DNA of 64,000 nt from assembly GCF_020166395.1 (NCBI RefSeq), contig NZ_JAIQXU010000018.1, forward strand, positions 47,133-111,132, in the 5' to 3' direction. The notes beneath the pieces are model-generated. The model was not told the origin of the DNA and made no database searches. It saw only the letters and a list, made by a program, of their open reading frames with translations. This DNA comes from Deinococcus betulae (GTDB lineage: Bacteria; Deinococcota; Deinococci; Deinococcales; Deinococcaceae). The position numbers were made by a program, and so were the translations under genes. How positions within the stretch are numbered: the stretch's first letter is position 1; the number at the start of each line of letters is the position of its first letter. Positions 49,253-61,810 of this stretch are shown piece after piece.

Positions 49253-49290
49253 AAAAATCAGGCGCGCTGAGAGCGTTTCTCAGCGCGCCT
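49252..49290 (-). terminator. terminator of the cytochrome gene
   Basis: A perfect 12-bp stem GGCGCGCTGAGA with its complement (49261-49289). The T-run on the minus strand begins at the edge of repeat copy C. Confidence 0.8.
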
Positions 49291-49305
49291 GACCCGCCAA
49301 CAGCT

Positions 49306-50040
49306 TTATTTCAGCGTGCCCACATAGGCGGCCACGGCGGCCAGGTCGCCGTCCGTTATGGGTTTGAGGGCAATGCGCATGGCGTCGGGGTAAGCGATTC
49401 CCACGGGCGGCAGGGCGCGGTACTCCTTCAAGGCCGCCAGAACAGCGGTTTCACCCAGGCCAACCAGACTGGGAATGCCCAGGGCGTCGGCCCCCTGCCC
49501 GTCTTCGCCGTGGCAGACCACGCAGGCCATGACATTGCGAGCCGGGTCGCCTTCCAGATATAGGGCTGTGCCCTGAGCCAAGCGGGCAGCAGCCGTGGCA
49601 GCGGGTGGGGTGGAGACCGGGCTGGCCGGCGGCGTGGTGGGAGCCGCTGGGGTAGCTGGCGCTGGGGTGCTGGGCACGGGGGCCGCCGGTGTGGCGCCGG
49701 CCTGGGCGTAGTGCGCCGCCACATCCACGATGTTCTGGTCCGACAGCTGAGAGGCCACCCCCTGCATGACAGGGTTGCGCCGGGTGCCGGCCCGGAAGGC
49801 CACCAGCGCCTCCTGAATTCGGGCCGCACTCTGGCCTTCCAGCACAGGCGCGCGTCCCCCGGCCCGGTGGCAGCCGGCGCAGGAACTGGCCGCCAGGGTT
49901 GCGCCGCGCGCCGCGTTCGGGGTGGCGCTCAGGGCGCCGGCAGAGGAGGGGGTGGTCTGGGCCAGCACGGCGCCCGCCAGCATCAGGGCCGGCAGGCCAG
50001 CGGCAACAAGACGAACAGACAGGCGGTAACGTGTGCCCAT
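49306..50040 (-). CDS. diheme cytochrome c
   Basis: A 244-residue exported protein. The signal peptide ends near AGAVLAQ. The first heme site is CAGCH (about residue 54) with a distal Met probably in NPVMQGVA. The second is CVVCH (about 173) with the Met in DAMRIALKP. A 40-residue Pro/Ala/Thr linker joins the two class I domains. It should carry electrons at the outer face of the membrane. The ATG is preceded by gggagg, a leadered start. Confidence 0.9.
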   Translation of the reverse strand: MGTRYRLSVRLVAAGLPALMLAGAVLAQTTPSSAGALSATPNAARGATLAASSCAGCHRAGGRAPVLEGQSAARIQEALVAFRAGTRRNPVMQGVASQLSDQNIVDVAAHYAQAGATPAAPVPSTPAPATPAAPTTPPASPVSTPPAATAAARLAQGTALYLEGDPARNVMACVVCHGEDGQGADALGIPSLVGLGETAVLAALKEYRALPPVGIAYPDAMRIALKPITDGDLAAVAAYVGTLK

Positions 50041-50076
50041 AACAACCTCCCAAAAGCCTGCGGGTGAACTGCTGCT

Positions 50077-50901
50077 TTAGTGTACGGGCTGCGGCGCCGG
50101 GACCGACACCCCGGTCTGTGCAGGCAGCCAGCGGCGCAGCACGGCGGGCACCACCTCGGCCGCGACGACCACCAGCAGGGCGTAGCGCAGCACCCGCACG
50201 ACGGTCAGGTCTTTGAGGGCGTCGGGCAGGGCGCTCAGGCCAAAGTAGACGGCGAACACCATCACCAGGCCGGCGACCGCCACGATCAGGCGGCCCGTCA
50301 GGTCACGCGGCGGGGCGAAGGTGGGGCGGGTCACCCAGAAGCCGGCCAGCAGGCCCAGGCCCACCCCCACCTCGCGCGGGGTGTTCGCCGGCAGCACGGC
50401 GGCCACCACCAGCACCAGTGCCGGAGGCAGCCAGCGGCCCAGGTCGTGTTCCGGGAAATGGCTCCGGGCAGCGGCGTAGGCGAACAGCCCGCCCAGCAGC
50501 AGCCCCACCACCACGTCGCTGGGATAGTGCACCCCCAGCGCCAAGCGGGAGACCGCCACCACCGCCACCAGCAGCGCCGCCGCCACCCACAGCCAGCGCC
50601 GGCCCAGCTGCGCGGCCATCCCGAACCACAGGGTCGCGCTCATCTGGGTGTGGCCACTGGGCAGCCCCGGCCCGCCGGCCGTCGCTTTGGCCGCCTCAGA
50701 GGCCACCGAGGGATCATTGAAAAAGGGGCGCGGCAGGTCCAGGCCGTATTTCAGCGCCGAATTGACCAGATAACTCAGGGCAAAGGCCACGCCCAGGTTG
50801 CGCCCGCCACTGGGCCACACCAGCCAGGTGTACAGCGCCAATGCCACGATAAAGACCTCGTCACGCCCCAAGTTCGTGACCGCCATCCAAAAACTGTCCA
50901 T
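50077..50901 (-). CDS. PAP2-superfamily phosphatase
   Basis: A 274-residue integral membrane phosphatase. The three motifs are [17 protein letters not shown] and [12 protein letters not shown], with the two catalytic His in the second and third. About eight membrane segments are visible, more than in the minimal family, with extra segments at the C-terminus. Likely substrates are undecaprenyl pyrophosphate or phosphatidic acid. Confidence 0.9.
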   Translation of the reverse strand: MDSFWMAVTNLGRDEVFIVALALYTWLVWPSGGRNLGVAFALSYLVNSALKYGLDLPRPFFNDPSVASEAAKATAGGPGLPSGHTQMSATLWFGMAAQLGRRWLWVAAALLVAVVAVSRLALGVHYPSDVVVGLLLGGLFAYAAARSHFPEHDLGRWLPPALVLVVAAVLPANTPREVGVGLGLLAGFWVTRPTFAPPRDLTGRLIVAVAGLVMVFAVYFGLSALPDALKDLTVVRVLRYALLVVVAAEVVPAVLRRWLPAQTGVSVPAPQPVH

Positions 50902-50962
50902 GTGCCGCCTATTGTGACTTATTTTTCACATGGTCGGGTGCCGCGTGGCCACTGCGGCGCGG

Positions 50963-50968
50963 TAAACT
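50963..50968 (+). promoter_or_regulatory. -10 box TAAACT before the ABC ATPase gene
   Basis: It lies seven nucleotides before the ATG at 50976. Confidence 0.6.
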
Positions 50969-50975
50969 GCGGGGT

Positions 50976-52550
<1,575 letters not shown>

Positions 52551-52565
52551 GGCTCGGTGGATGGG

Positions 52566-52599
52566 GCGCCTCCGGTGTGGGGGCGCTTTTTTTGTTTTT
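52566..52599 (+). terminator. terminator of the ABC ATPase gene
   Basis: Stem GCGCC/GGCGC with an 11-nt loop, directly followed by seven T and a further T-rich stretch. Confidence 0.75.
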
Positions 52600-52610
52600 C
52601 GGCGGGGGTG

Positions 52611-53106
<496 letters not shown>

Positions 53107-53142
53107 GTCAGTTCAGACGCTCTCTATCCATAGGGCAGAACA

Positions 53143-54052
53143 TTAACCCTCCCCACTCTCCTTCTTCCCCGTCAAACTGATCCCCGCACTCGCCGCAATC
53201 ACGCACCCCATCGCTAGCCACTGCACCAGCGTCAGGCGTTCATGCAGAAATAGGAACCCGCTGAGGGCCGCAATCGCCGGTTCCAGACTCATCATCACGC
53301 CAAAAATCCGGGCCGGAATGGCGCGCAGGGCACGCATTTCGAGGGTGTAGGGCAGGGCACTGGAGAGAGCCGCCACCGCCAGGCCCAGCAGCAGGGCGTG
53401 CGGCGAGAGCAGGGCGGGCCCGGCCTGCACGGCGCCGAAGGGAAGCACCATCAGGGCCGCCACCCACATGCCCCCCACCACGCCGGTGGTGCCGGGAACG
53501 CGGCGGCCCACGGCTCCCCCCGCCAGGATGTATCCGGCCCATAGGGCGCCGGCGGTCAGGGCCAGAACGACGCCCTGGGCCGACACCTGCTGCGCGGCCT
53601 CACCGCCCACCGGGGCAATCAGGGCGATGCCCAGGCCGGCCAGCGCCACCCAGGCAATATCCAGGGCGCGGCGCGACAGGGCCAGGGCCAGCAGCAGAGG
53701 CCCTACGAATTCCAGCGTGACGGCCAGCCCCAAGGGCAGGTAGCGCAGCGACTCGTAGAACACCAGGTTCATCAGACCCAGGGCGGCGCCGTAGGGCACG
53801 ATAACCAGCCACTGCGCGCGGGTCAGCTGGCGCAGGTTGGGGCGCAGCACCAGGGTCAGCAGCAGGGCCGCCAGCACCACCCGCAGGGCCGTGGTGCCGG
53901 CGGCACCCAGCGTGGGAAACAGCGTTTTGGCAAAGGCGGCGCCACCCTGAATGCTCAGCATGGCCAGCAGCACCGCCGGAATGGGGGGCAGCGAAAAGCG
54001 GGACCGGGAGGCGCTGACGGCGTTCGCCAGCGCTGCCTCAGTTGGCACCGGT

Positions 54053-54063
<11 letters not shown>
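53143..54063 (-). CDS. EamA/DMT-family transporter
   Basis: A 306-residue membrane protein with ten hydrophobic segments in two five-helix EamA repeats, typical of drug/metabolite exporters. The sequence near LAVTLEFVGPLLLALALSRR and GAALGLMNLVFYESLRYLPLG is close to the RhtA (threonine/homoserine exporter) group. Its start lies 11 bp inside the ftsW gene, so it is probably translated from the murD-ftsW transcript. Substrate unknown. Confidence 0.88.
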
Positions 54064-55161
<1,098 letters not shown>

Positions 55162-55165
<4 letters not shown>

Positions 55166-56463
55166 GCCTCTGCCTGCCCGGCGGCCAGCGCCTGCGCCGC
55201 GCGGCGGAAGCTCTCGCCGCGCGCCTTATAGTCGCGGAACTGGTCAAAACTGGTGCCCACTGGGGCCAGCAGGACAGTGCCACCATCCGGCAGGGCCTCC
55301 AGGCCGGCCTGCACCGCCGCCCGCATGGTGGCCTCGCCGTCCTCGCCGGTCACCACGCGGTAGGGCAGCCCCAGGCTGCGGGCCAGCGCCTCGCCGTCCT
55401 CGCCAAAAGCGATGACCTGCGTGACTCGGCCCTGCGCGGCCTGCCGCAGCGGCGCCAGTTCGGCGCCCTTATCCCGGCCGCCCACCAACCAGGCCACCGG
55501 GGGGTGGGCCCGGTCCAGGGCCGCCTGCACCGCCAGGGTGCGAGTGGCAATCGAGTCCTCGATAAAAGTGACCCCATCTTTCTGCGCCACCGTTTCAAAG
55601 CGGCCCGCGACGGGCTGCGCGCTCTGGAGGGCGGCGGCCAGCAGGCCAGGGTCGGCGGCGCGGCCCAGGTGAACCAGCAGCGCCTCAGCGGCCAGCAGGG
55701 CGGCGGCGGCATTGGCAGGGTGAATGCCGGCGGGGAGGTCGGCTGGGTAGAGAACGGAAGTGCCGTCAAATAGGGCCAGCCGCGCCGGGTCGAAGCGCCG
55801 CACCTGGGCGCGGGTCGGCACATCAAGGCCAGCGGGCAGCACGAGGACGTCGCTTTCTTGCTGCGCCGCCGTGATGTTCAGCTTGGCGGCGTGGTAGGCC
55901 GCCGGGGTGCCGTGCCGGTCCAGATGGTCAAGGCCCAGGTTCGTGATCACGGCCACCGGCAGCCGCAGGCCCGGCACCCGTTCCAGCTGAAAACTGGACA
56001 GTTCTGCCACCGCCACCTCGGCGCGGTCCACCACGTCCAGCAGCGGCGGGTCAATGTTGCCGCCCTCCAGGGCATTCAGACCGCAGGCGCGCAGCAGGTG
56101 GGCGATCAGGACGGTGGTGCTGCCCTTGCCCGCCGTGCCGGTGACGCCCACCATCGGCAGGGCCGGGTGGGCGCGGGCGGCCAGGGTGACCTCGCCAATG
56201 ACCTCGGCGCCCGCCGCGCGCAGCCGCTCCAGGTCAGGGTGGTCAATGGGCACGCCCGGCGCGGCGACCACCGTGCTGTACGCCTGGGTCACGTCGCCGC
56301 GTGTCCAGCCCAGTTCGGCCATCAGCGCCTCGTCCTCGGGGGCGGGCCGCGCGTCGGTCCAGTCGGCCTGCTTGCCCTCACGGGCCAGAAAGCGGGCCAC
56401 GCCCCGCCCGCTGCGGCCCAGTCCATATACCAGCACCCCGTCACGCTTCACGCCCTCAACCAT
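55162..56463 (-). CDS. murD: UDP-N-acetylmuramoylalanine-D-glutamate ligase
   Basis: A 433-residue cytoplasmic ligase adding D-Glu in peptidoglycan precursor synthesis. The N-terminal nucleotide domain starts VLVYGLGRSGRGVARFLA. The ATP loop reads VGVTGTAGKGSTT, where most Mur ligases have GTNGK. A NLGLDHLDRHGT segment and the C-terminal WLVGGRDKGAEL follow. Two starts are plausible: ATG 56463, or GTG 56451 seven nucleotides after a TATGGT box. ftsW follows with a 4-bp overlap. Confidence 0.93.
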
Positions 56464-56539
56464 AGAGCAGCGCAGGCCGCCCTTGTGAAGCGCCCATCTG
56501 GTGGGAAACAATCGCAGGGCATCTTCCGGAGGTTTGTTC

Positions 56540-57718
56540 ATGAAGCGACCAGCTGCTCTGTCTATTCTGACGCTCTTGCCCCTGGCCCTGGCTGGCGGCG
56601 CGCCGCCCCCGGTTTCCGTGGTCCTGGCGGCGCCCACCCTGGCCGCCCCCGTGCGGGAGGTCACGCTGGCGGCGGCCCCCGACGGCACCCTGCACTTGGG
56701 GGCAGTGATGGATAGTGGGCGCTTTAACAGCGGGCGCGGCACCTTTACTGGGCGCGTGGTGCGGGTGTGGCGCGCCTCTGGCCAGGGCTGGGTGCCCCTG
56801 GGTGACGTGCTGAATTACCGCCAGCCCCGCCCGGCCTCTAACCTGAATCTGGTGCTGGATGAGCGCGGCGCGCCGGCCATCGTCTGGAACGAGAACTACG
56901 GCGACAACGATGTCGTAGAGCTGCGGGCCTGGCGCGAGCAGGAAGGCTGGACCGACTGGGGCGCGCGCTACCTGGGTGACGACCTGCCATATGCCGCTCG
57001 CACGCGCGCCGTGGCGGCCTGGAGCGGCGAGATCGTCTTGGCCTGGGGCGAGTATCTGCGTAAGCCCGACGGCAGTCAGCTGACCGTGCGGCGCTGGAAT
57101 GCAGAGCAAAAAAGCTGGGTGCGTGGCCCGGCTTTTAATGACATTCGGGCCTTTTCCCGTACGCCTGCCCTGGCCCTGACCCGGACGGGGGCGCCTGTGG
57201 TGGCGTGGTTACAGGGCGAGGTCACCGGGAGTCGGGTGCTGGCCGCCCGCTGGACAGGGCAGGCGTGGCAACCGCTGGGCGGGCCCCTGAACCGCGCCCC
57301 GGCCTACGTGGCCTCGACCCGACTGGCGCTGGACGGGCAAGACCGGCCCACCGCCGCGTGGCTGGAACAGGTGGGCGGGCAGGACACCCTGCTGGCCGCC
57401 CGCTGGACAGGGCAGGGTTGGCAGCCGCTGGGCGGGCCGGTCAGCCGCCTGTACGCCTCGTCGCCGTCGCTGGCGGTGGCCCCAGATGGACAGGCAGTGC
57501 TGGCCTGGATTGAGGAGCGGCTCAGTGACGGCCTGGGGCAGATGCGCGCCGCCCGCTGGGACGGCCGGGCGTGGGTGACCTGGCCTGTGCTCAACCGTGA
57601 CCCGCGCCGGGACGCCCGCTCGGCCTCGGTGGCAGTGGACGCAAAAGGCCACATCACCGCCGCGTGGCGCGAGGATGTGGCTGGGAAATATGCGGTGCAG
57701 TTGAGGCGGTTGCAGTAG
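56540..57718 (+). CDS. exported beta-propeller-like protein
   Basis: A 392-residue protein with a signal peptide (LSILTLLPLALAGGA). The remainder is made of repeated strands of the form ARWTGQAWQPLGGPLNR, ARWTGQGWQPLGGPVSR and LALDGQDRPTAAWLEQ, about six or seven blades, suggesting a beta-propeller outside the membrane. The ATG is preceded by ccggagg. No catalytic motif is visible; binding of a surface ligand is possible. Confidence 0.75.
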   Translation: MKRPAALSILTLLPLALAGGAPPPVSVVLAAPTLAAPVREVTLAAAPDGTLHLGAVMDSGRFNSGRGTFTGRVVRVWRASGQGWVPLGDVLNYRQPRPASNLNLVLDERGAPAIVWNENYGDNDVVELRAWREQEGWTDWGARYLGDDLPYAARTRAVAAWSGEIVLAWGEYLRKPDGSQLTVRRWNAEQKSWVRGPAFNDIRAFSRTPALALTRTGAPVVAWLQGEVTGSRVLAARWTGQAWQPLGGPLNRAPAYVASTRLALDGQDRPTAAWLEQVGGQDTLLAARWTGQGWQPLGGPVSRLYASSPSLAVAPDGQAVLAWIEERLSDGLGQMRAARWDGRAWVTWPVLNRDPRRDARSASVAVDAKGHITAAWREDVAGKYAVQLRRLQ

Positions 57719-58022
57719 GTCTGTCCAGCACGTTGTGCATGACCGGTGGAGGCACGCCGCATACGCACGCCAGCTCTACCAGTGGCACAACAAGTCTGAT
57801 CCGAATGGGCTCTGGGCCTACTGCAGACGAATCGGCGCTGTTCTAGTGCGTGGGCGCGACAGGCGGCGTTCATCTGAGCCGCGTCGCCCTGGAAGAGGTT
57901 GACCGCCGCCAGGGCTCTGGGCCAAGCGGCGGTCTGCTGACTGGCTGGGCTGCAAAGCCCCGCTCTGTTGCCCAGGCCTCTTGCTCTAGAGGCCCTTGGG
58001 CTCTACCGGGATGGTTCTACTC
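57719..58022. other. 304-bp intergenic region with a possible gene remnant
   Basis: No clear gene. A 55-codon frame from GTG 57735 to 57902 (plus strand) reads HAAYARQLYQWHNKSDPNG and GLWAYCRRIGAVLV. It looks protein-like, but it has no homologue I can name and no ribosome site. Confidence 0.3.
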
Positions 58023-59435
58023 TCACCGCGTGGCGGGAGCAGCCAGCGCCGCTTCAGTCTCGCCGTCGTGGGGTACGGGGGGCGGCGTGACTGTCAGGCC
58101 CGCCTCCTGCTGCGCCCAGGTCATAAAGGCTGCCAGGCCCCGGCGGAACATCACCGGGCGCTTTTCGCGTTTGCCCAGTTTGCGGGGCTTGCCCGTCCTG
58201 GGGTTCACCTCGGCCGGAAGTTCAGGCACCAGCGCCCAGTTGACGTTCATGGGCTGGAAGCCCTTGGGGTTGGCGCTGGCTAAGTAGCGCACCAGGCCGC
58301 CCAGCATGGACTCGGCTGGTGGGGTCAGCGGGGGCAGACCCAGGGCCAGGCGCGCAGCGTTGGTGCCGGCCAGCCAGCCGGTCGCGGCGCTTTCCAGGTA
58401 GCCCTCGGTGCCGGCCAGCACCCCGGCCACAAACTTGGTCGGGTCGGCCCGCAGCCCCAGCGTGGCGTCCAGCACCTGCGGCGCATTCAGGTAGGTGTTG
58501 CGGTGCATGACGCCGTAGCGCACGATCTCGGCCTGCTCCAGCCCCGGAATCAGGTTCACGACGGCCTTCTGGTCGCCCCACTTCAGCCCGGTTTGAAAGC
58601 CGACCAGCGACCACATCCGGCCCTCGCGGTCTTCCTGCCGCAGCTGGGCCACCGCGTAGGGCCAGCGCCCGGTGCGTGGGTCGTCCAGGCCCTTGGGCGA
58701 CATGGGGCCAAAGCGCGGCGTGTCCACGCCCCGGCGTGCAATTTCTTCGATAGGCATGCAGCCCTCGAAAAACTCCAGCTTTTCCCAGTCGTGGGGCGTG
58801 TGGGCGCGGGCCTGTTCCAGCGCGTCAAAAAACGCCAGATACTCCTCTTTGGTAAAGGGGCAGTTGATGTAGTCGGCGCTCTGGTCGTAGCGCCCGGCCC
58901 GCCAGGCGACATCCATGTTGATGCTGTCAAACGCCAGGACCGGCGCGGCGGCGTCGTAGAAGCTCAGGCGCTCGCTGCCCGTCAGCCGCGCCACATCGGC
59001 GGCCAGCGCGTCAGAGGTCAGTGGCCCGGAGGCAATCACGGCAATGCCGTCCGGCACGGCGGTGACTTCCTCGCCCAGCACCTCAATCAGAGGGTGCTCC
59101 CGCACGGCGCGGGTCACGCGCGCACTGAATTCGTCACGTTCCACGGCCAGGGCGTTGCCGGCAGGCAGCTTGGCGGCGTCGGCGGCGCCCACAATCGCGC
59201 CGCCCACACTGCGCAGTTCGGCCTGCAAGAGCCCCTTGCTCTGCATCTCGCCCTCGCCGCCCAGCGAATTGCTGCACACCAGCTCGGCAAAGTTGCCGCT
59301 GCGGTGGGCTGGGGTCATCTTGACAGGGCGCATTTCATACAGGCGCACCCGCACGCCCAGCCCGGCGGCGGCCAGCGCCGCTTCCGAACCGGCCAGGCCC
59401 GCGCCTATGACGGTGATTGTCGGCTCATTCATCAA
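58023..59435 (-). CDS. trmFO: folate-dependent tRNA (uracil-54-C5)-methyltransferase
   Basis: A 470-residue FAD enzyme making m5U54 in the tRNA T-loop with methylenetetrahydrofolate as carbon donor. Markers are VIGAGLAGSEAALAAAGLGVRV (FAD), FAELVCSNSLGGE (catalytic Cys region), YINCPFTKEEYLAF and GCMPIEEIARRGVDTPRFGPM. TTG at 59435 lies six nucleotides after a TACACT box and ATG at 59432 nine; the former spacing fits better. Confidence 0.95.
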   Translation of the reverse strand: MMNEPTITVIGAGLAGSEAALAAAGLGVRVRLYEMRPVKMTPAHRSGNFAELVCSNSLGGEGEMQSKGLLQAELRSVGGAIVGAADAAKLPAGNALAVERDEFSARVTRAVREHPLIEVLGEEVTAVPDGIAVIASGPLTSDALAADVARLTGSERLSFYDAAAPVLAFDSINMDVAWRAGRYDQSADYINCPFTKEEYLAFFDALEQARAHTPHDWEKLEFFEGCMPIEEIARRGVDTPRFGPMSPKGLDDPRTGRWPYAVAQLRQEDREGRMWSLVGFQTGLKWGDQKAVVNLIPGLEQAEIVRYGVMHRNTYLNAPQVLDATLGLRADPTKFVAGVLAGTEGYLESAATGWLAGTNAARLALGLPPLTPPAESMLGGLVRYLASANPKGFQPMNVNWALVPELPAEVNPRTGKPRKLGKREKRPVMFRRGLAAFMTWAQQEAGLTVTPPPVPHDGETEAALAAPATR

Positions 59436-59441
59436 CCGGCC

Positions 59442-59447
59442 AGTGTA
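59442..59447 (-). promoter_or_regulatory. -10 box TACACT before trmFO
   Basis: Minus-strand hexamer six nucleotides from the TTG at 59435. It supports a rare TTG start. Confidence 0.55.
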
Positions 59448-59481
59448 GGCGATAGGGGAGGGGATGTTTGTGGGGTGGGGG

Positions 59482-59904
59482 CTACGCGTGCGGCGCAGTA
59501 CGGCGGCGCCAGAGCAGCAGTGCCGCGAGCACTCCTTCCCAGACAGCGCTGATGGTCAGGGACAGCAGGAGCCATAGCGGCAGCAAAAACACCAGATACA
59601 GAACTGCCTCGCCCAACATCAGATAAATAGGGGTTGACAGGAGCAACACATAAAGGATGAAAGGCGGGAGAATCAGAAGCGTGGCTCGGCTCCAGGCGCG
59701 GCCCACCAGTCTGCGGCCAAAGTGTGCAGGTTCACTGGAGCGCCGATATTTATATGACAGGCGCCCTGTGGGGATGGGCGGTGCCGGTGTTTCTCTGGCG
59801 CGCCACACTGGCAACCCCAGCGCCAGAGCCAGCATGACCAACCCTAGAGGCACAGCGACTAGCGGTTCACTCACAGCGGCTGCCAGCTCCATTGAGGGGG
59901 TCAA
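59482..59904 (-). CDS. small hypothetical membrane protein
   Basis: A protein of up to 140 residues with three or four hydrophobic segments (LVAVPLGLVMLALALGLPV; LLILPPFILYVLLLSTPIYLML; LYLVFLLPLWLLLSL). A basic loop lies between the first two (RLSYKYRRSSEPAHFGRRLVGRAW). No family is recognised. The start is uncertain: TTG at 59904 or ATG at 59892. Both fall in an inverted repeat that could hide the start in the message. Confidence 0.55.
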   Translation of the reverse strand: MTPSMELAAAVSEPLVAVPLGLVMLALALGLPVWRARETPAPPIPTGRLSYKYRRSSEPAHFGRRLVGRAWSRATLLILPPFILYVLLLSTPIYLMLGEAVLYLVFLLPLWLLLSLTISAVWEGVLAALLLWRRRTAPHA

Positions 59905-59919
59905 AACATCCCCCTCAAT
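59891..59919. repeat. inverted repeat over a translation start
   Basis: ATTGAGGGGG and CCCCCTCAAT form a perfect 10-bp stem with a 9-nt loop, spanning the start of the small membrane protein gene. Confidence 0.6.
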
Positions 59920-59962
59920 TCCACTTCTGCCGCTGTCTCTTCCAGAGACTTACTTCGTTCGC

Positions 59963-60002
59963 CCCAGAATGGTTGAGGGGCATATCCCTCAACCATTCTG
60001 GG
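59963..60002. repeat. perfect 17-bp inverted repeat
   Basis: The arm CCCAGAATGGTTGAGGG and its exact complement are separated by a 6-nt loop. It sits between the DUF218 gene end and the next gene and could terminate the former, though no T-run follows on either strand. Confidence 0.7.
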
Positions 60003-60075
60003 TTCTGCTCTCAGAAGGAGGCTCATGGCTCCAGCCTAGAGCAGGCTGCGTGTGCACTCCGCAGAACTTGCGGTC

Positions 60076-60873
60076 CTACCGCTCCGGTGTGCCGCCCAAC
60101 ATCGCCTTGACGCGCGACAACCCCTCATACGCCAGAATGCGCGCGGCGTACAGGCGGTCATGGGGAAAGGGCAGGGTCAGATCGAAGCGCGTTTCGGGCG
60201 CCGGCACGCTGGTCACCGGCACCCCTTGCGCCCGGAACAGCGCGGCGGCCCGGCGGGAGTGGCTGGGGGTGGTCACCAGCAGGACCCGCCGCCACTGCCG
60301 GGCGCGGGCCAGGTCGCGCACCCGCGCCGCCTCGTCCCGCGTGGTGGTTACGTTGGCCAGGGTGAAGACCTGTGGCCCGGCGGCTCCGTACAGCGCGCGA
60401 ATGTGCGCCTGTTCAATGGCGCTCATCTTGGGACACCCCTGCGGCCCAAGCCGCCCCGACTGCTCTGAGACGGTCACCACGGGCGCGTACCCCGCCCGCC
60501 ACAACTCCAGGCCGCGCACCAAACGCGCCAGACTGCTGGGCTCCAGAACCGCCGAGCCACACTGCACGCCGCCGCCCAGAATCACGATGGCGTCGGCCTG
60601 TACGGGCGACTGCGCCAGCGTCAGAGCGTTGAGGGGTGCGCGCAGAATGGGGGTCAGCAGGCACAGGGCCAGCGCAAAGGCCAGGGCTGCCGCGCCCACA
60701 CGCAGACCTTGCCAGACCGGTGCCCACGCGCCCGCTGCCCCGCACAGCCCCACAAGCGTCAGCAGCAGCGGGGCAGGCGCCCGCACCTCGCCAAAAAAAG
60801 CGGCCAGGACACCCAGGGCGGCCCCCAGGCCCATGCCACCCACCACCGACGGCCACCGCACGAAACGCTGCAT
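60076..60873 (-). CDS. YdcF/ElyC-family (DUF218) protein
   Basis: A 265-residue protein with two or three N-terminal membrane segments followed by the DUF218 domain: ADAIVILGGGVQCG, then RGLELWRAGYAPVVTVSEQ, TTTRDEAARVRDLARARQWRRVLLVTTPSHSRRAAALF. E. coli members act in envelope polysaccharide balance (ElyC) or are uncharacterised (YdcF). It should be anchored in the inner membrane. Confidence 0.85.
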   Translation of the reverse strand: MQRFVRWPSVVGGMGLGAALGVLAAFFGEVRAPAPLLLTLVGLCGAAGAWAPVWQGLRVGAAALAFALALCLLTPILRAPLNALTLAQSPVQADAIVILGGGVQCGSAVLEPSSLARLVRGLELWRAGYAPVVTVSEQSGRLGPQGCPKMSAIEQAHIRALYGAAGPQVFTLANVTTTRDEAARVRDLARARQWRRVLLVTTPSHSRRAAALFRAQGVPVTSVPAPETRFDLTLPFPHDRLYAARILAYEGLSRVKAMLGGTPER

Positions 60874-60902
60874 CCGGGGCAGTTTACCCAGGCGCCCCTT
60901 TC

Positions 60903-60908
60903 TATACT
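60903..60908 (+). promoter_or_regulatory. -10 box TATACT before the DUF305 gene
   Basis: It lies six nucleotides from the ATG at 60915. Confidence 0.65.
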
Positions 60909-60914
60909 CCGGGG

Positions 60915-61517
60915 ATGCGCCGCGCTGCTGTTCCTGCCCTGCTGGTTCTGGTCGCCCTGGTGGCGGCCGCCCTGCTGCTCACCCCCCGCCTGCTGCCGCC
61001 CACAGAAGACAGCCGCGAGGTGCGCTTTGTGCGCGAGATGATTCAGCACCACACGCAGGCGGTGGACATGGCTCTGCAGGTCCGTGAGCAGAGTTCCGAC
61101 GCCACCTTGCGGACCGTGGCGCTGGACATTCTGCTCTCGCAGCAGGAGCAGATTGGGCAGATGCGCGGCTGGCTGACTCTATGGCACCGGCCCTGGGGCG
61201 GCCCAGGCATGAGCGCCGACCACGCCCGCATGATGGGCATGGCGACCCAGGCCGAGGTGAACCGCATTGGCACCCTGCCGCCCGCGCAGGCTGAGGTGCA
61301 GTTTCTCCAGCTGATGACCCGGCATCACCAGGGCGCCCTGACGATGGTGGCCCCGGTGCTGGAGGGCCGCGTGCAGCCCGCCGTGGAGGCCCTGGCCCGC
61401 CAGATTCAGGCCACCCAGGCCGCCGAGATTCGTCTGATGACCACTCTGCTGGCAGACCGCGGGGCCAAACCACTACCGGCCCCAGCAGGAATGGGCGCAG
61501 GTGAGCATCAACATTAA
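60915..61517 (+). CDS. DUF305 protein
   Basis: A 200-residue protein with an N-terminal membrane or signal segment (ALLVLVALVAAALLL) and two DUF305 helical hairpins. Each carries the family's MIQHHTQAVDMA or LMTRHHQGALTMV motif, with several Met and His residues in between (SADHARMMGMA). Such proteins are often found near copper systems and may bind metal outside the membrane. The His-rich end (GAGEHQH) fits. It stands alone here. Confidence 0.88.
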   Translation: MRRAAVPALLVLVALVAAALLLTPRLLPPTEDSREVRFVREMIQHHTQAVDMALQVREQSSDATLRTVALDILLSQQEQIGQMRGWLTLWHRPWGGPGMSADHARMMGMATQAEVNRIGTLPPAQAEVQFLQLMTRHHQGALTMVAPVLEGRVQPAVEALARQIQATQAAEIRLMTTLLADRGAKPLPAPAGMGAGEHQH

Positions 61518-61630
61518 ATAGCCACGCGACGCTTGTTGAGCTGGGCAGCCCTGGCTTCTGCTTGCAGAATAGACTGCTCTGATGGCAAGTCCTGTTGGAC
61601 AGGCACTGTTGTCCCTTGCCACCTAATCAT
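61514..61630 (-). CDS. possible small protein or gene remnant
   Basis: A 38-residue frame (MIRWQGTTVPVQQDLPSEQ...) converging with the DUF305 gene and overlapping its stop. The codons are less GC-rich than those of neighbours, and the open phase continues upstream for 50 codons without good protein character. No ribosome site is seen. It may be the end of a decayed gene. The rest of 61518-61810 shows nothing else. Confidence 0.25.
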   Translation of the reverse strand: MIRWQGTTVPVQQDLPSEQSILQAEARAAQLNKRRVAI

Positions 61631-61810
61631 CACAACTCCGAAGGACCTACCCGTCTGATGGCTGGACTCTGCGCGGCTTGGCTGCTGGGCGGACTGCTCC
61701 ACACAGGCGCCGCCTCTGCCGTCTTGCACTCTTGACGCCGACGCCCGGCAGCAGCCAGCACAGCTCGGCCGGCTTCCCAACTTACGCCACTTGACCAGGT
61801 ACTCCTGACC

